64,000 nt of DNA from JAIBAJ01 sp965284645. GTDB taxonomy: Bacteria > Bacteroidota > Bacteroidia > JAIBAJ01. Shown here piece by piece: positions 9,835 to 19,086 of the stretch. The number at the start of each line of letters is the position of its first letter. Position 1 is the first letter of the stretch. The position numbers were made by a program, and so were the translations under genes. The notes beneath the pieces were generated by a model. The model saw only the letters and a program-made list of their open reading frames with translations. It did no database searches and was not told the origin of the DNA. The stretch lies in assembly GCA_965284645.1 (NCBI GenBank), contig OZ260106.1, positions 4,278,001 to 4,342,000 on the forward strand, written 5' to 3'.

Positions 9835-10863
9835 TTAAATAACTTTTTCTTCACTGAAAATAGCCATCAGTTCTTCGGCTTTCTCGACCATTTCTTTAGA
9901 TCCGATAAACAAAGGAACCCGTTGGTGAAGCGATTCAGGTTTGATATCTAAAATACGGTTCTTTCCATCAGAGGCTTTTCCGCCAGCCTGTTCTACCAAA
10001 TAAGCCAAAGGATTGCACTCGTAAAGCAAGCGCAACTTTCCTTTTGGGGATTTTGCCGTTGGCGGATAAATATAAATTCCACCCTTGATCAGGTTGCGGT
10101 GAAAATCTGCTACCAAAGAGCCAATGTATCGAGCTGTATACGGACGGTTTGTTTCTTTGTCCTTACCTTGGCAATAATCAATGTATTCTTTCACACCTTT
10201 CGGAAAATCGGCATAATTCCCTTGGTTCAAAGAATAAATTGCGCCTGTTTTGGATACCTTCATATCTGGATGACTCAAACAGAACTCGCCAATGGACGGA
10301 TCGAGTGTGAAACCATTAACCCCATTGCCGGTCGAATAAACCAACATCGTACTGGAGCCATAAATCACATATCCGGCGGCTACTTGCTCTGTTCCGGGTT
10401 GCAAAAAATCCTCCAGGGTGGCGTGTCCTTTGCTGCGTTTGCGGTAAATGGAAAAAATAGTTCCGATCGAAACGTTCACATCAATATTGGAGGAACCGTC
10501 CAATGGGTCGAAGGCCACAACATATTTTCCTTGGCTGGAATATTTATCGGAAAATTCGATCATATCTTCATTCTCTTCCGAAGCAATGGCGCAGCACTCG
10601 CCTGTAGAATTCAAAGCGGAGATAAATTGCTCATTGGCAAATACATCCAACTTTTTTTGCTCCTCGCCTTGCACATTAATATTGTCTACATCGCCAAGAA
10701 TATCGGCCAAACCAGCCTTATTTACTTCGCGGTTTACAATTTTTGCGGCAATTCCAATATCCAGGAGCAGTCGGGAAAGCTCCCCTTTTGCCCAAGGAAA
10801 GTCGTTTTGACGTTCGATAATAAATTCACCTAGGGTTGTAACGTTGCGTTTGTAGCGGTTCAT
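9835..10863 (-). CDS. fbp: Class 1 fructose-1,6-bisphosphatase
   Basis: A 342-residue gluconeogenic enzyme that converts fructose-1,6-bisphosphate to fructose-6-phosphate. The metal-binding signature FDPLDGSSNIDVNVSIGT starts at residue 118, with the metal-ligand Asp residues at 119 and 122. A C-terminal GGKASDGKNRILDI segment matches the family. Length is normal. It lies 12 bases after accA and 18 bases before the acylase gene. Confidence 0.95.
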   Translation of the reverse strand: MNRYKRNVTTLGEFIIERQNDFPWAKGELSRLLLDIGIAAKIVNREVNKAGLADILGDVDNINVQGEEQKKLDVFANEQFISALNSTGECCAIASEENEDMIEFSDKYSSQGKYVVAFDPLDGSSNIDVNVSIGTIFSIYRKRSKGHATLEDFLQPGTEQVAAGYVIYGSSTMLVYSTGNGVNGFTLDPSIGEFCLSHPDMKVSKTGAIYSLNQGNYADFPKGVKEYIDYCQGKDKETNRPYTARYIGSLVADFHRNLIKGGIYIYPPTAKSPKGKLRLLYECNPLAYLVEQAGGKASDGKNRILDIKPESLHQRVPLFIGSKEMVEKAEELMAIFSEEKVI

Positions 10864-10875
10864 TTTTTACAGGTT

Positions 10876-11829
10876 TTATTCTTCAACCACACCCATGGCA
10901 CTGAACTTTTCAATGCGTTGCTGGATGCGTTCGTCGGGGCTTAATTTATCGAGGGTTTTTAGGGTTTTGATAATTTCTTTCTTTACATTGCAAAAGGCCT
11001 CTTCGGGTTTTACGTGTGCGCCGCCGATAGGTTCCTGAATTATTCCATCAATCAACTTATGGTCGAGCATATCCGTAGAAGTAAGTTTAAGTGCACTGGC
11101 CGCTTTTTCTTTAAAATCCCAGCTACGCCACAGAATAGAAGAGCAACTTTCAGGGGAAATCACGCTGTACCAGGTATTTTCGAGCATAAATACTTTGTCG
11201 CCTATGCCGATACCCAAGGCCCCGCCCGATGCACCTTCACCAATAATGATACAGATTACTGGCACTTTCAACAAGGTCATTTCGTACAGGTTTCTGGCAA
11301 TGGCTTCTCCTTGTCCACGCTCTTCGGCTTCGATTCCCGGATAAGCGCCAGGGGTATCAATAAAAGTAACAATGGGCTTATTGAATTTCTCGGCCAGTTT
11401 CATCAGCCGTAAAGCCTTGCGATAACCTTCCGGATTGGCCATTCCAAAATTGCGTAGTTGACGCATTTTCAGGTTGATACCTTTTTGCTGACCAATAAAC
11501 ATTACGGTACGGCCATCGATATCGCCGAATCCGCCTACCATCGCTTTATCGTCTTTTACGGTGCGATCGCCATGCAATTCAATAAAACTGCCGTTGGTAA
11601 TGTGGTTAATATAGGCCAAAGTGTAAGGCCGTTCGGGATGGCGACTTACTTGTACGCGTTGCCAAGGACTTAAATTTGCATAAATATTCTTTCTGGTTTC
11701 GAAGAGTTTTTCTTCCAGTTGTTGAATGGTTTGAGAGGCATCAATCTTGCTTTTTTCGGCAATTTGCTTCTGCTTCTCAATCTGTTCAACCAGTTCAGCT
11801 ATTGGTTTTTCAAAATCCAAATAATTCAT
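10876..11829 (-). CDS. accA: Acetyl-CoA carboxylase carboxyltransferase subunit alpha
   Basis: A 317-residue AccA. It has the N-terminal LDFEKPIAELVEQIEKQK motif, the core HGDRTVKDDKAMVGGFG, and the carboxybiotin/CoA-site segment IGEGASGGALGIGIGD. With AccD it transfers the carboxyl group from carboxybiotin to acetyl-CoA in fatty acid synthesis. It is the first gene of a three-gene minus-strand operon with fbp and the acylase gene. The upstream gap is filled by repeats. Confidence 0.95.
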   Translation of the reverse strand: MNYLDFEKPIAELVEQIEKQKQIAEKSKIDASQTIQQLEEKLFETRKNIYANLSPWQRVQVSRHPERPYTLAYINHITNGSFIELHGDRTVKDDKAMVGGFGDIDGRTVMFIGQQKGINLKMRQLRNFGMANPEGYRKALRLMKLAEKFNKPIVTFIDTPGAYPGIEAEERGQGEAIARNLYEMTLLKVPVICIIIGEGASGGALGIGIGDKVFMLENTWYSVISPESCSSILWRSWDFKEKAASALKLTSTDMLDHKLIDGIIQEPIGGAHVKPEEAFCNVKKEIIKTLKTLDKLSPDERIQQRIEKFSAMGVVEE

Positions 11830-11867
11830 ATCCCCAGGTTTCGGCTGCGAATATACTTAATTTAAGA

Positions 11868-11955
11868 AGTGAGAAATGAGTAATGAGTAATGAGAAGTGA
11901 TCAATCTAACATCTAATATCTAAAATCTAACATCTAATATCTAACATCTAATATC
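11868..11955. repeat. Short tandem repeat tract
   Basis: Degenerate tandem units of the form TAATGAGTAATGAG, followed by several copies of ATCTAACATCTAATAT. Low complexity and non-coding, upstream of accA. Confidence 0.7.
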
Positions 11956-11962
11956 TTTTCCT

Positions 11963-12115
11963 AGGCGGGTCCCATTCGCCAAAACCCTTTGGTGGTAAAA
12001 TTGAAGTTTTAGGCAAGGCGAATGGTCGGGCTATTCGTTCCTAGTCCTCACCCAGCCTCCGTTGCACTGCGGCTGGGTTGCGGGCTATCCACTGCTATCC
12101 CTACCCGAATCCCGG
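11963..12115 (-). repeat. GC-rich dispersed intergenic repeat, copy 1 (inverted)
   Basis: Starts with GGCGGGTCCC and contains short palindromes: a CATTCGCC/GGCGAATG pair and a CCCAGCC...GGCTGGG hairpin. Read on the minus strand it resembles the elements at 12178-12339 and 22870-23050, which end in GGGAGCCCGCC or GGGGGCCCGCC. No ORF is credible. Confidence 0.55.
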
Positions 12116-12177
12116 ATAAAACTGTAGTGCTGGTATTCATCATTCTACTTACGCTTTAACCTTTCGCCAAATGCTAA

Positions 12178-12339
12178 GGTCCGGGGGTATTTTCGGGCAG
12201 GGATAGAGGCAGTGTAGCCCACAGGGATGCGGAGGAACGGAGCATACCGAGGACTACCGCCGAAAGCCCGGCCCTACCGCCCATGCAGAAAATTTAAGTT
12301 TAAAGGCAAATGCGGTTTTGGCGGTAGGGAGCCCGCCTA
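12178..12339 (+). repeat. GC-rich dispersed intergenic repeat, copy 2
   Basis: Shares the block order GGGCAGGGATAGAG, CCC, GGAGGA, AGCCCGGCCCTACCGCC, CGGTTTTGGCGGTAGGGAGCCCGCC with the element near 22.9 kb. With copy 1 it forms a head-to-head pair between accA and lysA. Confidence 0.55.
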
Positions 12340-12378
12340 ATCATTTCCTAACTCATACTAAATGTGAAAGCGAATTTT

Positions 12379-13608
12379 CTAGATTTCGACTTCGATTTGG
12401 GTACCCAGCAAATCTTCCAATGTTTCGCGACGACGGATCAACAAAGCCTTGCCCTCGTAAAGCAAAACCTCGGCCGGACGCAAACGGGAATTGTATTGGG
12501 AAGCCATGGAATAGCAGTAGGCTCCGGCATTTTTGAAACAAAGAATATCCTCGCGCCTAACCTCATTAATTTTGCGGTTCCAACCAAAAGTATCGGTTTC
12601 GCAAATGTAGCCAACCACCGTGTAAATTTTCGGATTACCCTGGGGGTTTGACACATTGACAATATCGTGGTGAGCGTTGTAAAACATGGGACGAATGAGG
12701 TGATTGAAACCACTATCAACCCCAACAAAAACGGTACTTGTAGTTTGTTTGACCACATTGGTTTTGGCCAAAAAATAACCAGCTTGGCTAACAAGGTATT
12801 TTCCGGGTTCGAACATCAAAGTAAGTTCCTTTCCCATTTCCTGGCAAAAGGCATTGAATTTGGCTGAAATCTTCTCGCCCAGCTCCTCCATATCCGTTTC
12901 ATAATCTTCCTCTTTGTATTTAACCTTAAAACCGCTACCCAAATCGATGTACTGCAGATTGGGGAATTTTTTGGCCTGTTCGAAGAGTATTTCGGAAGCA
13001 ATCAAAAACACATTCACATCCAAAATATCCGAACCGGTATGCATATGCACTCCTTCGATATTGATTCCCAAGGTTTTAACAATTCGTTCAACCAAGGGCA
13101 TTTGGTGAATACTGATACCGAATTTGCTATCGATATGTCCCACTGAAATATTGTTGTTGCCTCCGGCCATAATGTGTGGGTTGATACGGATGCAATACGG
13201 GTGATTGTCGTGCTTATGGCCCAGGTACTCGAGGGTTTCGATATTGTCGATATTGATTTTCACACCGATTTCGAGGGCCCTTTCAATTTCATCGAAGGAG
13301 ACCGAATTGGGAGTAAAAATGATATCCTTGGGTGCAAATCCAGCTTTTATGCCCAGTTCGATTTCTTGAATAGAAACCGTATCCAGACCAGCCCCAAGTT
13401 TGTGCATCAATTTGAGGATAGCTTGGCTGGTAAGCGCTTTGCAGGCATAATTCACTTGAAGGTTTGGCACTTTCATGGAATCGACCATGCGGCGGTATTG
13501 GTTTTCGATGCGCTGGGCATCATAGACAAAGAGCGGAGTTCCGTAAGTTTGGGCCAGTTCCAGCAAGGAAAATCCAGCCACTTCGTATCCGTTTTCAGTT
13601 AGGGTCAT
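12379..13608 (-). CDS. lysA: Diaminopimelate decarboxylase
   Basis: A 409-residue PLP-dependent fold III decarboxylase making L-lysine from meso-DAP. The PLP lysine sits in NYACKALT (around residue 57). HTGSDI, LGSGFKVKY and the EPGKYLV segment give the phosphate-binding and substrate residues. The C-terminal active-site cysteine is in CETDTFG. It is separated from the binding-protein gene by a symmetric hairpin. Confidence 0.93.
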   Translation of the reverse strand: MTLTENGYEVAGFSLLELAQTYGTPLFVYDAQRIENQYRRMVDSMKVPNLQVNYACKALTSQAILKLMHKLGAGLDTVSIQEIELGIKAGFAPKDIIFTPNSVSFDEIERALEIGVKINIDNIETLEYLGHKHDNHPYCIRINPHIMAGGNNNISVGHIDSKFGISIHQMPLVERIVKTLGINIEGVHMHTGSDILDVNVFLIASEILFEQAKKFPNLQYIDLGSGFKVKYKEEDYETDMEELGEKISAKFNAFCQEMGKELTLMFEPGKYLVSQAGYFLAKTNVVKQTTSTVFVGVDSGFNHLIRPMFYNAHHDIVNVSNPQGNPKIYTVVGYICETDTFGWNRKINEVRREDILCFKNAGAYCYSMASQYNSRLRPAEVLLYEGKALLIRRRETLEDLLGTQIEVEI

Positions 13609-13641
13609 TGGAAAGGATGGTGATGGGTTTAAAACGCAAAG

Positions 13642-13673
13642 AAACGATTGCAGGCTTTATCCCACAATCGTTT
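13642..13673. terminator. Symmetric hairpin between the binding-protein gene and lysA
   Basis: Perfect 9-bp inverted repeat AAACGATTG/CAATCGTTT with a 14-base loop. On the minus strand it follows the binding-protein stop codon (13698), so it is a plausible terminator, though the T tract is poor. Confidence 0.5.
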
Positions 13674-13697
13674 CCTTCAATTTTTATTGTTTTTAAC

Positions 13698-14732
13698 TTA
13701 TTGAGCGGCCAGTTTTTGCACGATGGCCCAATTAACTGTACCGTCGGCATTCAATTTAAAGCCTTTCAGTTGTGACTTACGAATGATAAACACATCGGAA
13801 GCAGCTACTTCGTCGGAACTTTCCATGACAAATTTCCCATTGGCTTCAAAATCTTTCAGGTGCTCTTGTACGACTTGATTGGCCACTTGGCTGTTGAGTC
13901 CAACTACCACATCCAATTCACCTTTTAATACTTGTTCGATTTCAGTGGTTTTGGCTTCCACTTGTTTAACAGAAACTTGGTCGAGGTAAGGCAATTGATT
14001 ACCCATAGCATCCTTACCATAATAGGAAGGGTTTCGAACCAGTTTATAGGCTCCATCGCTTAATTTAATAGCGAATGGCCCGGTTCCGATGGCTGCTTTT
14101 TCGGCATAGCGCTCAACAGCTTCTTTCGGTACAATAGAAAATTGAATTCCGGCCAGCAAAGCAGGTAAGGCTTCGTTGGGGCCCAAAGTTTTTATCACCA
14201 CTGTATAATCGTCTACTACTTGGATACCGTTTAATTCTTTGGTTTTGCCGGCATAGAAGTCTTCGGCACCGAGCAGCACATTTTTAAAGGTAGAAGCAAA
14301 GGCCACATTGGAAGGTTTATTCGTACAAAGTTGTTCGAAGCTAAACTTCACATCTTCGGCATTGAACTCCCGGCCTTCGCCACCCGAGAAGCAGGCATCA
14401 TCTTGAAACTTGACACCTTTTCTAAGGGTAAATTTATAAACGGATGCACTGGAATCGGATTCAAAGGATTCGGCAAGGGCGGGAACCACTTTTCCATCGG
14501 CGGCGATTCGAGTAAGACCTTCCAACACATTGGAGGCAGCTTGTGCCGAGGCCAAATCATTGATGGCGCTGGGCAAAATAGAGGTATAAGGTTTTCCAGA
14601 AAAGAAGACTTCTCCGCCCAACACCACATCACCTGATGCAGTCCTGATTTCAGGTTTGGGTTCGGAAGAGCAAGCCATAATTAACATTCCGAAAAGACTA
14701 ATTCCACTGGCGATTAATAAGTTTTTTTTCAT
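13698..14732 (-). CDS. ABC transporter substrate-binding lipoprotein (SBP family 5), unusually short
   Basis: A lipoprotein with signal MKKNLLIASGISLFGMLIMAC, in which the Cys is lipidated. The body matches the oligopeptide/nickel-binding (DppA/OppA) fold: NVLEGLTRIAADGKVVPALAESFE, then YKFTLRKGVKFQDDA and the V-F-E-LCT region. At about 344 residues it is far shorter than the 500-550 of the family; the text jumps from the N-terminal lobe to a C-terminal-like end (QLKGFKLNADGTVNW), suggesting loss of a middle segment. The ATG at 14732 is chosen because the signal peptide starts there. Confidence 0.75.
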   Translation of the reverse strand: MKKNLLIASGISLFGMLIMACSSEPKPEIRTASGDVVLGGEVFFSGKPYTSILPSAINDLASAQAASNVLEGLTRIAADGKVVPALAESFESDSSASVYKFTLRKGVKFQDDACFSGGEGREFNAEDVKFSFEQLCTNKPSNVAFASTFKNVLLGAEDFYAGKTKELNGIQVVDDYTVVIKTLGPNEALPALLAGIQFSIVPKEAVERYAEKAAIGTGPFAIKLSDGAYKLVRNPSYYGKDAMGNQLPYLDQVSVKQVEAKTTEIEQVLKGELDVVVGLNSQVANQVVQEHLKDFEANGKFVMESSDEVAASDVFIIRKSQLKGFKLNADGTVNWAIVQKLAAQ

Positions 14733-14750
14733 GTATAGTAACAATTAGAA

Positions 14751-14758
14751 CAAAAGTA
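14751..14758 (-). promoter_or_regulatory. Possible -7 promoter box of the SBP gene
   Basis: Minus-strand TACTTTTG fits TAnnTTTG, 18 bases upstream of the ATG at 14732. Confidence 0.35.
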
Positions 14759-14908
14759 AGTAATAGCCTTCAATTCCTATTAAAACTGATATTTATCCTT
14801 AAACTTGAAGGACGAAATAAGGTTGCAAAAGGAAAATTGTCTAAAAAATTTTTTTTGTGTTCAAGAAAAACTTATCATTGTAGTCTGAAAAAAAACCTCT
14901 AAAAAATC

Positions 14909-15712
14909 ATGTTTAAGAGCAAGAAACTCACATTCCTCTTTGCATTTCTAGGCTTAGTCTCACAAGCATTTGCTGGCGTGATTACCTTGGAAGGGAACTA
15001 TCAAGGCAAGAATCTTTATGTTCAGAACCCTTTCGCCTCTTCAGGCGTCGGTTTTTGCACATATGAGGTTCAAATCAATGGTGTTACCACTACAGACGAG
15101 ATTCAATCCAGTGCTTATGAAATTGATTTCTCCTTCTTCCAATTGGCTTTAGGCTCTAAGGTTGAAGTTAAAATTAAGCACAAGGATGAGTGCAAACCAA
15201 AGGTATTGAATCCGGAAGTGCTTAAACCAATGAGCACCTTTGAAATCGAGGCCTTGAAAGTGAATCCGAACGGTCAGTTATTGGTAACTACAAAAGGTGA
15301 AGTTGGTAAACTTACTTATTATATCGAGCAATTCCGTTGGAACAAATGGGTGGTTGTAGGTGAATTTGAAGGCAAAGGTGTACCGCAATCTTCAGACTAT
15401 TCCTACAGCATTGCAACAGTTCACAGCGGTGAAAACCGTTTCCGTTTGAAACAAATAGATGGAACAGGCAAACCTCGTTACTCTTTTGAAACCAAACTTC
15501 GTTCACCATTGCCAGAAGTAACCTGGAGCCCAGGTGATGGTAAGAAAGTAGGTGATGAAATCAAATTTTCTGATAAAACCATGTATGAAATTTACAATGC
15601 TTATGGAAACATTGTAGACAAAGGCATTTCTGATCGTATTAGTGTAGCCAAACTTGAAAAAGGAGCTTATTACTTAAACTACGACAACAAAACAGCTTCG
15701 TTTAAGAAATAA
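14909..15712 (+). CDS. Secreted hypothetical protein
   Basis: A 267-residue protein with a clear signal peptide (LTFLFAFLGLVSQAFAG). The rest is beta-rich, with an Ig-like middle (GKLTYYIEQFRWNKWVVVGEFEGKG). The C terminus (YEIYNAYGNIVDKGISDRISVAKLEKGAYYLNYDNKTASFKK) resembles a short T9SS type-A-like sorting region, in which case it would be secreted or surface-bound. No enzymatic motif seen. It is followed by a strong terminator. Confidence 0.7.
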   Translation: MFKSKKLTFLFAFLGLVSQAFAGVITLEGNYQGKNLYVQNPFASSGVGFCTYEVQINGVTTTDEIQSSAYEIDFSFFQLALGSKVEVKIKHKDECKPKVLNPEVLKPMSTFEIEALKVNPNGQLLVTTKGEVGKLTYYIEQFRWNKWVVVGEFEGKGVPQSSDYSYSIATVHSGENRFRLKQIDGTGKPRYSFETKLRSPLPEVTWSPGDGKKVGDEIKFSDKTMYEIYNAYGNIVDKGISDRISVAKLEKGAYYLNYDNKTASFKK

Positions 15713-15731
15713 ATTTTAGAACTATTTCATT

Positions 15732-15770
15732 AAATGCCAATCCAATTCGGGTTGGCATTTTTATTTTTAC
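15732..15770 (+). terminator. Rho-independent terminator
   Basis: AAATGCCAA/TTGGCATTT stem followed by a T-rich run, 20 bases after the stop of the secreted protein gene. Confidence 0.85.
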
Positions 15771-15773
15771 CCC

Positions 15774-16172
15774 ATGAATAAAATTGAGCATTTAGGCATT
15801 GCTGTAAAAAACCTAGAAGTAGCGAATGCCACTTACACCAAGCTTTTTGGCCCACCCTATAAAACTGAACGGGTAGAAAGCGAAGGGGTGCATACTAGCT
15901 TTTTTAAGGCGGGGCCAAATAAAATTGAATTGCTGGAAGCAACAAAACCAGAAAGCGCTATTGCCAAATTCTTAGAAAAGAAAGGAGAAGGCTTGCACCA
16001 TGTAGCTTTTGATGTAGACGATATCCATGCCGAAATGGAACGCCTGAAACAGGAAGGCTTTACCTTATTAAATGTTGAACCTAAAAAGGGGGCTGACAAT
16101 AAACTTATATGCTTTGTGCACCCCAAGGATAGCCACGGAGTTTTAATCGAACTTTGCCAAGAAATAAAATAA
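15774..16172 (+). CDS. mce: Methylmalonyl-CoA epimerase
   Basis: A 132-residue VOC-superfamily metalloenzyme that interconverts the (S) and (R) epimers of methylmalonyl-CoA in propionate metabolism. Metal ligands fit HLGIAVKN (His at residue 6), GEGLHHVAFDVDD and the C-terminal GVLIELCQ. Length is normal for the family. Its stop overlaps the start of the DUF3109 gene by one base. Confidence 0.92.
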   Translation: MNKIEHLGIAVKNLEVANATYTKLFGPPYKTERVESEGVHTSFFKAGPNKIELLEATKPESAIAKFLEKKGEGLHHVAFDVDDIHAEMERLKQEGFTLLNVEPKKGADNKLICFVHPKDSHGVLIELCQEIK

Positions 16173-16744
16173 TGTATGCCATCCAACATACCCTAGTAAG
16201 CGATGAACTATTCCAACGCAAATTTGTATGCGATTTAAAGGCATGCAAGGGTGCTTGTTGTGTAGAAGGCGATGGCGGGGCACCCTTATCCGATAAAGAA
16301 GCGATTGCGCTTGAAGCGATTTATGAAGATGTAAAACCCTTTATGAACTCAAACGGAATTAAGGCAGTGGAGCAACAAGGCACTTCGATAAGCGATGCGG
16401 AAGGCGAACTTTCTACCCCTTTGGTCAACAATAAAGAATGTGCTTATGTGGTTTTTGAAGCCGATGGTTTGGCCTCCTGTGCCATTGAGAAAGCCTGGAA
16501 AGCTGGAAAGGTTGATTTCCAAAAGCCAGTTTCATGCCACCTCTACCCTGTTCGAATAACCGAATACGAAGGCTTTGATGCTGTAAACTACCATGAATGG
16601 AGCATTTGCAAACCTGCCTGTAGCTGTGGAGCCAAATTGGATGTACCGGTGTATCGCTTTCTGAAAGATTCTTTGGTGAGGAAGTACGGAAATGAATGGT
16701 TTGAAGAATTGGATGCTATTTACCAACAGCTTCATAAGTCTTGA
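16172..16744 (+). CDS. DUF3109 family cysteine-rich protein
   Basis: About 190 residues, with cysteine clusters CDLKACKGACC near the N terminus and CKPACSCGAKL near the C terminus, plus a central CHLYPVRI, a layout that suggests a bound metal cluster related to the YkgJ group. The biochemical role is not known. The ATG at 16172 is used because it overlaps the epimerase stop (TAATG); a TTG lies 18 bases upstream. Confidence 0.85.
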   Translation: MYAIQHTLVSDELFQRKFVCDLKACKGACCVEGDGGAPLSDKEAIALEAIYEDVKPFMNSNGIKAVEQQGTSISDAEGELSTPLVNNKECAYVVFEADGLASCAIEKAWKAGKVDFQKPVSCHLYPVRITEYEGFDAVNYHEWSICKPACSCGAKLDVPVYRFLKDSLVRKYGNEWFEELDAIYQQLHKS

Positions 16745-16745
16745 A

Positions 16746-18062
16746 TTATCGGTTTAGAACATAATCCAAAGGATTAAAAAAGCCTACTCCCACTAGGCGG
16801 TCATAAGGAATTCCCGGTTCTTTGTTATAAACCAAAATCGTGTAGGAATTATTGGTTTCAAAATGGCTTCCTTCTACCAGTCTTGCATCGATTTCCTTCT
16901 TCTTGTCGGGCACAAATACATATTGATAATTGTATAATCCTTGTTTTATAAAAGGGGCACATTCGTAGCGTAGGAGCACATCGTTATAGGTCATTCTAAA
17001 TTCCGGCTTAAGCTGCCAATCACTAATACCACCGAAGACATAGTAATTCCCATCTTTTCGGGGTTCTTTATCATCGAGGGCAAAATGAACAACCACATAA
17101 TCGCATTCAATGGTTGGATCGCCGCCTTCTTGTCGGGCGATATAATACATTCCATTTAAATCGTTGTAGAAATCATAGCGCAAACTACTGCGGGGTCGGT
17201 CCACATTAAGCCAAGCTTCTATTTGTTTTCCTTGCCAATCGATATGAGCGACATTAAATGAGTTAAAACGTATGGTTTTGAGGTCAAATATTCGAAACTC
17301 GCTTCCTCCTTCAAAGCAATTATCGGCATCATAATTATAATCCAGTTTGTTTTGGTTGACAAACATGGGTTTTAGGGTGGTGATAGCATTGTCCAAACGG
17401 TAATTTTGAAAAACAACGGTTTTTATATCCCACACATTGGTCACGTTGTAAGTGGCTGGATACGAAATAAAAAAGTCAAGTTCCTGGTGCGAATCCCTTT
17501 GTTCGATAATCGTACTGCGGTGAAGGCTTCCACCAACGGTCATTTTCTCTTCCCACACATAAAATCGTCTACTAATGACAATATTTTCGGGATCATCTTT
17601 ATAAACAGTGAGCAGGTAATTGCCTGATTTCTTAAACTTGATATTGTTATTGGGGAAAACGGTTCGGTAGTGGGTATACTTTTGAATGGTATTCAGGGAA
17701 AAGTCGTAACTGACAATTTGGTCGTTTTGGAAAGGTCCGATATAGTTCATCGACGACATATCGGTAGCTTGCCAATCGGCGGTGCAATGGACAAAGGTGA
17801 AGTAGTAATTTTTGTAATCGGCATCCAAATCATCGAAATCCAAAACCAGGCGTTCTCCTTTTCCTAAATTGACTATGGGATAGCTAAACTCGTTACCTTC
17901 CTTGTAAAGCCGAACGGTTTTTAAATTGGCTACATAAACGAAATCTTCGTACCTCAGCTCTGTTGAATTGTAGTAATCCTCCTCTTGGGCCCAACCCGAA
18001 CGTATGTCGAGCAATACCATCAAGGCAAGCAAAAAAGGCAGAAAAAATCGGACTTTAGGCAT
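16746..18062 (-). CDS. Type IX secretion system plug protein (DUF5103)
   Basis: A 438-residue protein with a signal peptide (FFLPFLLALMVLLDIRSGWA) and the features of the DUF5103/T9SS plug family: LNTIQKYTHYRTVFPNNNIKFKKSGNYLLTVY, YNYDADNCFEGGSEFRIFD, and YVVVHFALDDKEPRKDGNYYVFG. Family members close the periplasmic side of the SprA outer-membrane channel. This marks the host as a T9SS-bearing Bacteroidota, in line with the T9SS sorting domain in a cassette gene at 37.9-40.5 kb. Confidence 0.88.
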   Translation of the reverse strand: MPKVRFFLPFLLALMVLLDIRSGWAQEEDYYNSTELRYEDFVYVANLKTVRLYKEGNEFSYPIVNLGKGERLVLDFDDLDADYKNYYFTFVHCTADWQATDMSSMNYIGPFQNDQIVSYDFSLNTIQKYTHYRTVFPNNNIKFKKSGNYLLTVYKDDPENIVISRRFYVWEEKMTVGGSLHRSTIIEQRDSHQELDFFISYPATYNVTNVWDIKTVVFQNYRLDNAITTLKPMFVNQNKLDYNYDADNCFEGGSEFRIFDLKTIRFNSFNVAHIDWQGKQIEAWLNVDRPRSSLRYDFYNDLNGMYYIARQEGGDPTIECDYVVVHFALDDKEPRKDGNYYVFGGISDWQLKPEFRMTYNDVLLRYECAPFIKQGLYNYQYVFVPDKKKEIDARLVEGSHFETNNSYTILVYNKEPGIPYDRLVGVGFFNPLDYVLNR

Positions 18063-18209
18063 AAATGAACAGGTTTCCTAAGGCAAAGGTAATCGCAGAG
18101 ACTATGCATTTTTCTAAATAAATCTCAAAAGTCACCTGTGCATAAGTTCATTGTTTAACACAATAAGTGCCAAACCCAAACGCTATACTTGCAAAAATAT
18201 TTCCAACCT

Positions 18210-19085
18210 ATGGATCAGAACGAGGCAAAACTTGAAAAGCGGAAATTACAATCGTCGGTTGTTTCTTCGATTGTTAGTATCACCTTGGTTTTATTTATGT
18301 TAGGCATATTGGGAATGGTGGTCTTATATGCACAAACCTTAGGCAATTTCGTAAAAGAAAACATTGGTTTTTCAGTGGTGATGAAAGAAACAAGTAAGGA
18401 AGCCGATATTGTACAATTTCAGAAAACTTTGGATGCCAAGGATTATGTTAAGTACACCGAATATGTTACCCGTGATGAGGCAGCCAAGCGCTTACAGGCC
18501 GAGCTGGGTGAAGATTTTGTTTCCTTCTTGGGGTACAATCCGTTGCTGGCCACCATTGATGTAAAAATGAAGGCCGATTATGCCAATCCGGATAGCATGT
18601 CCGTAATCGAACGCGATCTTAAAAACAATCCTGACATCCAAGAGGTCTTTTACCAAAAGGATTTGGTGACTTTAGTAAACGAAAATTTACGCCGAATCGG
18701 AGTAGTCATTTTATTATTCTGTAGTTTGCTTTCCATTGTTGCGGTAGCCCTCATCAACAATACAATCCGTTTGAGCATTTACAGTAAACGCTTCTTAATC
18801 AAGACCATGCAATTGGTAGGAGCCACCCAAGGTTTTATTCGTCGCCCATTTGTAGTGCAAGGAATTACCCAAGGAATTATTGGCGCTCTCATTGCCAATG
18901 TATTGATCGGATTTATGATGTATTGGGTAAGAAGCAGCTTCCCTGAAATCTTTTCACTTGATATCGAAATCAGTTTACTACTTTTCATTCTCGTTTTTTT
19001 GTTGGGCATCATTATTACAGCAATTTCAACTACCTTTGCCGTCAGTCGTTATCTTCGTTTGAAACGAGACGAATTATATTACTAA
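18210..19085 (+). CDS. ftsX: Cell division protein FtsX (permease)
   Basis: About 291 residues with four membrane segments: one N-terminal (SITLVLFMLGILGMVVLYA) and three C-terminal. A periplasmic loop between the first two carries the FtsX extracellular domain (NIGFSVVMKETSKEADI...). With FtsE it controls septal peptidoglycan hydrolysis. The ATG at 18210 is preferred over an upstream TTG because MDQNEAKLEKRKL fits the cytosolic leader. First gene of the ftsX-DUF3098-uppP-truB operon. Confidence 0.92.
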   Translation: MDQNEAKLEKRKLQSSVVSSIVSITLVLFMLGILGMVVLYAQTLGNFVKENIGFSVVMKETSKEADIVQFQKTLDAKDYVKYTEYVTRDEAAKRLQAELGEDFVSFLGYNPLLATIDVKMKADYANPDSMSVIERDLKNNPDIQEVFYQKDLVTLVNENLRRIGVVILLFCSLLSIVAVALINNTIRLSIYSKRFLIKTMQLVGATQGFIRRPFVVQGITQGIIGALIANVLIGFMMYWVRSSFPEIFSLDIEISLLLFILVFLLGIIITAISTTFAVSRYLRLKRDELYY

Positions 19086-19086
19086 G

